Origin: Chloroflexota bacterium
GTDB taxonomy: Bacteria; Chloroflexota; FW602-bin22; JAMCYS01
Assembly (NCBI GenBank): GCA_021847625.1
Contig: JAJZQK010000086.1
Location: 1-9,475 of the forward strand
DNA length: 9,475 bases
Direction of reading: 5' to 3'
The translations under genes were made by a program, and so were the position numbers. Below the pieces are notes generated by a model, which did no database searches, had not been told where the DNA came from, and was given only the letters and a program-made list of their open reading frames with translations. Numbering within the stretch: the stretch's first letter is position 1; every line of letters starts with the position of its first letter. Of the stretch, positions 6,098-9,475 are shown piece by piece.

Positions 6098-7111
6098 ATG
6101 AAGGCGATGATACTCGACGAGCCCGCGCCCATCGAGAGCGAGCCGCTCAAACTTAGGGACGTGCCGGACCCCGTGCCGGGCCCGGGCCAGGTGCGCTTGC
6201 GCGTGCACGCCTGCGGCATCTGCCACACCGACCTGCACATCGTCGAGGGCGAGCTGCCGCTGCCGAAGTTGCCCATTATCCCCGGGCACCAGATCGTGGG
6301 CACCGTCGACCGCCTCGGCGAGGGCGTGCAGAGCCTGCGCCTGGGCGAGCGGGTGGGCGTGCCGTGGCTCGCGCACACCTGCGGCGTCTGCGCCTTCTGC
6401 CGGCGAGGCGAGGAGAATCTGTGCGAGAACATCCGCTTCACGGGCTACCACGTCGACGGGGGCTTTGCCCAGTACACGCTCGCGGCCGAGGGCTTTGCCT
6501 ATCCCCTGCCCGAAGGCTCCCCCGACCTCCAGGCTGCGCCCCTGCTCTGCGCGGGCATCATCGGCTTCCGGGCCCTACGCCTGAGCGAGATACGACCGGG
6601 CGAGCGTCTGGGCCTCTACGGCTTCGGCGCCTCCGCGCACATCGCGATCCAGATCGCCCGTCACTGGGGCTGCGAGGTCTACATCTTCACGCGCGGCGAG
6701 GGGCACCGCCAGCTCGCCCGCCAGCTGGGGGCGGCCTGGACGGGCAGGGCCGAGGACACGCCGCCCGCGCCGCCGGACTCCTCCATCATCTTCGCCCCGG
6801 CCGGCAGGCTGGTGCCGGAGGCGCTGCGCGCCCTGCGCAGAGGAGGGACCCTCGCCCTCGCCGGGATCTACATGAGCCCCATCCCCGAGATGGACTACAG
6901 CCTGCTCTACGGCGAGCGCACGGTACGCAGCGTGGCAAACAGCACCAGGCAGGACGCCGTCGACCTGCTGCGGCTTGCCGCCGAGATTCCCATCCGCACG
7001 GAGGTGGAGGTCTTTCCGCTCGGCGAGGCCAACCGCGCCCTGCGCCTGCTGAAGGAGGGCCAGATCCGGGGGGCGGGCGTGCTGGAGGTGGATGCCCAAG
7101 GGGCCAAGTAG
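6098..7111 (+). CDS. Zinc-dependent alcohol dehydrogenase (MDR superfamily)
   Basis: This is a 337-residue cytoplasmic NAD(P)-dependent medium-chain dehydrogenase that oxidises alcohols or reduces aldehydes. The predicted catalytic zinc ligands are Cys39 in [10 protein letters not shown], His64 in PGHQIVG and Cys151 in PLLCAGI. The structural zinc site is complete, with Cys95, Cys98, Cys101 and Cys109 in [15 protein letters not shown]. The Rossmann loop is [10 protein letters not shown] (residues 172-181), where the last glycine of GxGxxG is replaced by alanine. That change, and Gln instead of Glu after His64, I recall as normal for the AdhA-like subgroup. The frame extends upstream to 6038, but that part is the right arm of the repeat element. 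GGAAGGAG (6083-6090) supports the ATG at 6098. The gene stands alone between a terminator and a promoter. Physiological substrate is unknown. Confidence 0.9.
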   Translation: MKAMILDEPAPIESEPLKLRDVPDPVPGPGQVRLRVHACGICHTDLHIVEGELPLPKLPIIPGHQIVGTVDRLGEGVQSLRLGERVGVPWLAHTCGVCAFCRRGEENLCENIRFTGYHVDGGFAQYTLAAEGFAYPLPEGSPDLQAAPLLCAGIIGFRALRLSEIRPGERLGLYGFGASAHIAIQIARHWGCEVYIFTRGEGHRQLARQLGAAWTGRAEDTPPAPPDSSIIFAPAGRLVPEALRALRRGGTLALAGIYMSPIPEMDYSLLYGERTVRSVANSTRQDAVDLLRLAAEIPIRTEVEVFPLGEANRALRLLKEGQIRGAGVLEVDAQGAK

Positions 7112-7387
7112 ACCGGACGGCCAAGCCAGGCGGTGAGGCCGGGACGGCCCCGGCGGGGTGGGAAAATGGTCCTGTTTGTCCCCGGGCTGGGCGAGGCGGG
7201 AGGCCCGGCGGACGAGATGATGCCGTTCCCCCACTTAGGGCGAAATAGGACGGCGATTGTAGGGATGGAGGCCGAGCAAGACGGCCTAGGCGAGGGGAAA
7301 TCCCCACTAGCAAGTAAGCAAGCCGCGCGCACATGGGCCTCGAATGAACCATTGACCACGACTTTGCCAGCTTCGTCCTCAAGAGCA
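7112..7387. other. Non-coding stretch after the dehydrogenase, no gene supported
   Basis: No open frame here shows protein-like composition or a ribosome binding site. Two hairpins are visible: GCCGGG/CCCGGC at 7138-7154 with a five-base loop and AGGCCG/CGGCCT at 7269-7287 with a seven-base loop. Neither is followed by a T run. The first could slow or end transcription of the dehydrogenase, but this is uncertain. Confidence 0.5.
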
Positions 7388-7417
7388 TTGCGTGGGGGGA
7401 GTGCCGGATGCTATAAT
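7388..7417 (+). promoter_or_regulatory. Promoter of the secG unit (extended -10)
   Basis: A perfect TATAAT (7412-7417) is preceded directly by TGC, giving an extended -10. The -35 candidate TTGCGT (7388-7393) lies 18 bases upstream and matches only TTG of the consensus, which an extended -10 can tolerate. A start near 7424 leaves a leader of about 20 bases containing the AAGGAGGT site. Confidence 0.75.
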
Positions 7418-7443
7418 CCTGTCGATCCCAAGGAGGTATAGGT

Positions 7444-7668
7444 TTGTCCAGCTATATCGTCATAGTCCAAATTATCATCTCCGTGGCTCTTATTGTCCTT
7501 ATCCTCCTCCAGGCTAAAGGGGAAGGCTTCAACGCCAGCTTTAGCTCCGATTCCTCCATCTTCCGTACGCGTCGGGGCGTTGAGAAAACGCTCTTTCAGC
7601 TTACTATTGGCGTCGCCGTCATCTGGGTCCTGATGTCCGTTTTGAGCGTCCTCGTCGCGAGATCCTAG
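7444..7668 (+). CDS. secG: Preprotein translocase subunit SecG
   Basis: SecG is the small membrane subunit that assists the SecYEG channel in protein export. The 74-residue product has two membrane spans, roughly residues 3-22 and 52-71. Between them lies the conserved cytoplasmic segment LLQAKGEGFN (21-30) and SSIFRTRRGVEKTLFQ (37-52), the hallmark of SecG. The length is usual for the family. The start codon is TTG at 7444, placed six bases after AAGGAGGT (7430-7437), a full match to the anti-Shine-Dalgarno sequence. There is no better start nearby. The gene is followed after 30 bases by a solute-binding protein gene on the same strand, with no terminator between, so the two are probably cotranscribed. 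Confidence 0.93.
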   Translation: MSSYIVIVQIIISVALIVLILLQAKGEGFNASFSSDSSIFRTRRGVEKTLFQLTIGVAVIWVLMSVLSVLVARS

Positions 7669-7698
7669 CCCTTATCGTGGCTTTACTCTGGAGGAAAG

Positions 7699-9339
7699 GT
7701 GCCTCCGCGCCCGCGACTCCGCTTGTTCGTCGTCTTTCCGCTTGCCCTCACGGCCATCGTCGTGCTACTTGCCGGTCGATGGATGTGGGGTTCTGCACGC
7801 TTGGTCCCCGATAGGGGCGGCTCCTACGTGGAGGCCGTGGCGGGTCGCCCCCAGTTCATCAATCCCCTACTGTCCCAGTTCAATGAGATAGACCGCGACC
7901 TCGTCGCTCTGGTCTTTGCTGGGCTCACGAAGCCCGGGGACGAAGGGCGTATCGAGCCCGACCTGGCCGAATCATGGGAAATATCCGCCGATGGCACCGT
8001 CTACACCTTCCGTCTCCGCGCCGACCGCAAATGGCACGACGGCCAGCCCGTGACCGCGGATGACGTCGTCTATACCGTGCGCGCGCTCCAAGACCCCAGC
8101 TTTCCCGGCCTGCCGGACCTGGCGGCCATGTGGAAGGGCGTCAAGGTGACGAAGGTCGACGAACGCACCGTCAAGTTCACGCTGCCCAAACCCTACGGGC
8201 CGTTCCTCGAACAAGCCTCCATCGGCCTCCTCCCTGCGCACATTCTGGCCGACGTGCCGGTGGCGAACATGGCCGAGCACCCGTTCAACGGCTCTCCCAT
8301 GGGCAGCGGACCGTACAAGTTCGAGCGGGCGGATGCGCAGGAATTGACGCTCGTCCCCGACCCCGCCTATCCCGGGCCCCAGCCCTACCTGGACTCGATC
8401 ACTTTTCGCTTCTACCCGTCCACGCTCGCTTCCGTCACCGCCCTGCTGCAAGGGGAAGTGGGCGGCGTGCGGTACGTGCCGCCCGAAGAGGTGGCCGCCC
8501 TGCGCCAGAACGAGGGACTGACCGTCTACAGCGTGCCCCAGGAAGGGAGAGCGGCGGTGCTCTTCCTCAACGCTCGCAAGCCGCCGTTCGACGACCCGTT
8601 GGTGCGCCGGGCGGTGGCGCTCTCCGTCGACCGCCAAGCGCTCGTCGACGGCGCCCTCTCCGGGGAGGGGGAGCCGAGTTACGGTCCGATCGGTCCCCTG
8701 AGTTGGGGCTATCAGGAAGCGGCGCCGAACGGGCCGGCGGTGGCGGAGGCACAGAGCCTGCTGACGCAGGCGGGATGGCAGGATAGCGACGGCGACGGCG
8801 TTCTGGATAAGGAAGGGGAGCCGTTCACCATCAGCCTCGAGACGAGCTATAGCCCGAAGCACCAGCGGACGGCGGAGACCCTCGCGGCGCAGCTGGCGAA
8901 GGTGGGCGTGAAGGTGACGGTGAGCGCGCGGTCTTGGGACGAGTTCCGGGATGCGCGGCTGGTGCCGCGCGACTTCACCGCCGCCCTCGCCGAGGTGCTG
9001 CTGCCGAACTACGACCCCGACGTCTGGGCCTTCTGGCACTCGTCGCAAGCCGAGGATGGCTTCAACTTCTCGGGCTGGCAGAACGCCCGAGCCGACGAGC
9101 TACTGACGGCAGGCCGCCAGACCTGGGACCCCCAGGCCCGGCAGAAGATTTACGCCAGATTCCTGGACCTCTTCCAGGCCGAGGCACCGGCGGTCTTCCT
9201 GTACTATCCCGCCTATCACTACGCCCTCAGCAACGAGGTCAAGGGGGCGGAGTTAGACGCGCTTCTCGACCCCACCGGCCGTTTTCGCACGTTGAACCAG
9301 TGGTACGTTCGCGAGAAGCGCGTCTTCCTTCAACCCTAG
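7699..9339 (+). CDS. ABC-type solute-binding protein family 5 (peptide/DppA-like), membrane-anchored
   Basis: This is an extracytoplasmic binding protein of the oligopeptide/dipeptide/nickel type, 546 residues. After a basic start (MPPRPRLRLF) a single hydrophobic segment covers about residues 10-26. There is no lipobox, and I find no cysteine anywhere in the protein. It is therefore held by an uncleaved anchor or released by signal peptidase I. Family signatures are EPDLAESWEISADGTVYTFRLR (86-107), WHDGQPVTADDV (112-123), GSGPYKF (202-208), DDPLVRRAVALSVDRQAL (298-315) and a calcium-loop-like DSDGDGVLD (362-370). The start is GTG at 7699 behind GGAGG with a short four-base gap. No permease or ATPase genes follow: the next gene is convergent. 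It may serve a transporter encoded elsewhere or have a secretion-linked role; ligand unknown. Confidence 0.9.
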   Translation: MPPRPRLRLFVVFPLALTAIVVLLAGRWMWGSARLVPDRGGSYVEAVAGRPQFINPLLSQFNEIDRDLVALVFAGLTKPGDEGRIEPDLAESWEISADGTVYTFRLRADRKWHDGQPVTADDVVYTVRALQDPSFPGLPDLAAMWKGVKVTKVDERTVKFTLPKPYGPFLEQASIGLLPAHILADVPVANMAEHPFNGSPMGSGPYKFERADAQELTLVPDPAYPGPQPYLDSITFRFYPSTLASVTALLQGEVGGVRYVPPEEVAALRQNEGLTVYSVPQEGRAAVLFLNARKPPFDDPLVRRAVALSVDRQALVDGALSGEGEPSYGPIGPLSWGYQEAAPNGPAVAEAQSLLTQAGWQDSDGDGVLDKEGEPFTISLETSYSPKHQRTAETLAAQLAKVGVKVTVSARSWDEFRDARLVPRDFTAALAEVLLPNYDPDVWAFWHSSQAEDGFNFSGWQNARADELLTAGRQTWDPQARQKIYARFLDLFQAEAPAVFLYYPAYHYALSNEVKGAELDALLDPTGRFRTLNQWYVREKRVFLQP

Positions 9340-9364
9340 CTGTTCAGATCCTAGCTGTCCAGAT
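9335..9364. repeat. 15-base tandem duplication at a convergent gene junction
   Basis: CCTAGCTGTTCAGAT (9335-9349) is followed directly by CCTAGCTGTCCAGAT (9350-9364), differing at one base. The CTAG in each copy reads as a TAG stop on both strands. The plus-strand gene stops in copy one (9337-9339) and the minus-strand gene in copy two (9351-9353). The gap between the stops is 11 bases and holds no terminator. Confidence 0.85.
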
Positions 9365-9475
9365 GGTTGACATACTGGACGATGCCATCGGCATAGGCAT
9401 GGGCGAGCGTATTCTGGAAGGAATCCTGGTTTGCCAATTGGGCCTCGGCAGGATTGCTTATAAAGAGAGCCTCGC
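9351..9475 (-). CDS. N-acetylmuramoyl-L-alanine amidase (Amidase_3), C-terminal end only
   Basis: The minus strand is open from the window edge to the stop at 9353-9351, giving the last 40 residues of a protein whose start lies outside. It begins EALFISNPAEAQLANQDSFQNT, which matches the end of zinc-dependent Amidase_3 domains, where the glutamate of EALFISN is the catalytic acid. It ends with a helix, AHAYADGIVQYVNHLDS. Such enzymes cut the bond between MurNAc and the stem peptide outside the membrane and act in cell separation or wall turnover. The catalytic domain is therefore at the extreme C-terminus, with any signal peptide or wall-binding domain unseen. The gene converges with the family 5 binding protein. 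Confidence 0.75.
   Translation of the reverse strand, partial: EALFISNPAEAQLANQDSFQNTLAHAYADGIVQYVNHLDS

Noticed and set aside
7182..7208. CCGGGC/GCCCGG inverted repeat as a terminator for the dehydrogenase
   Set aside because: Six pairs with a 15-base loop and no T run in a GC-rich stretch is too weak to call.
7133..7441. Plus-strand frame of 102 residues after the dehydrogenase
   Set aside because: No ribosome binding site, no recognisable domain, and it runs through the secG promoter and Shine-Dalgarno sequence.

Overview
The window is high-GC bacterial chromosome. It carries two cell-wall genes, a sugar-type ABC transporter cluster, a zinc alcohol dehydrogenase, secG with a peptide-binding-type protein, and the end of a cell-wall amidase. 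GTG and TTG starts behind strong GGAGG ribosome binding sites, a Tat-type lipoprotein, and a FemAB enzyme overlapping murE suggest a Chloroflexota-like bacterium (Thermomicrobia or Dehalococcoidia style). That placement rests on gene style only and is tentative. The content reads as core metabolism and transport. I see no phage, toxin, CRISPR or large mobile cassette.

Positions 1-1989 (minus strand) hold a FemAB-type peptidoglycan aminoacyltransferase followed by the N-terminal two thirds of murE, which is cut by the window edge. The two genes overlap by 11 bases and share one promoter with an extended -10 box. MurE adds the third stem-peptide residue, and Fem enzymes add the bridge residue onto that position, so the two steps are coupled in one transcript.

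Positions 1990-5696 start with a compact divergent control region. It has two good sigma70-type promoters facing right and several dyads that could be operators. It drives two MalF/MalG-type permeases and then a Tat/lipobox solute-binding protein, ending at a clear intrinsic terminator. No ATPase gene is present, so a shared ATPase encoded elsewhere is expected.

Positions 5697-6097 are non-coding and rich in hairpins: a REP-like palindrome, another long hairpin and a 111-base MITE-like element with 26-base inverted ends. The MITE-like element abuts the ribosome binding site region of a complete zinc-dependent alcohol dehydrogenase (6098-7111). Positions 7112-7443 are mostly unexplained but end in a promoter.

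Positions 7444-9339 are a two-gene unit: secG (TTG start) and a membrane-anchored, cysteine-free family 5 solute-binding protein. It converges with the C-terminal 40 residues of an N-acetylmuramoyl-L-alanine amidase (9351-9475, minus). The stop codons of both converging genes lie in the two copies of a 15-base tandem duplication. The most interesting points are regulatory or small-scale structural; I found no convincing undescribed multi-gene system.
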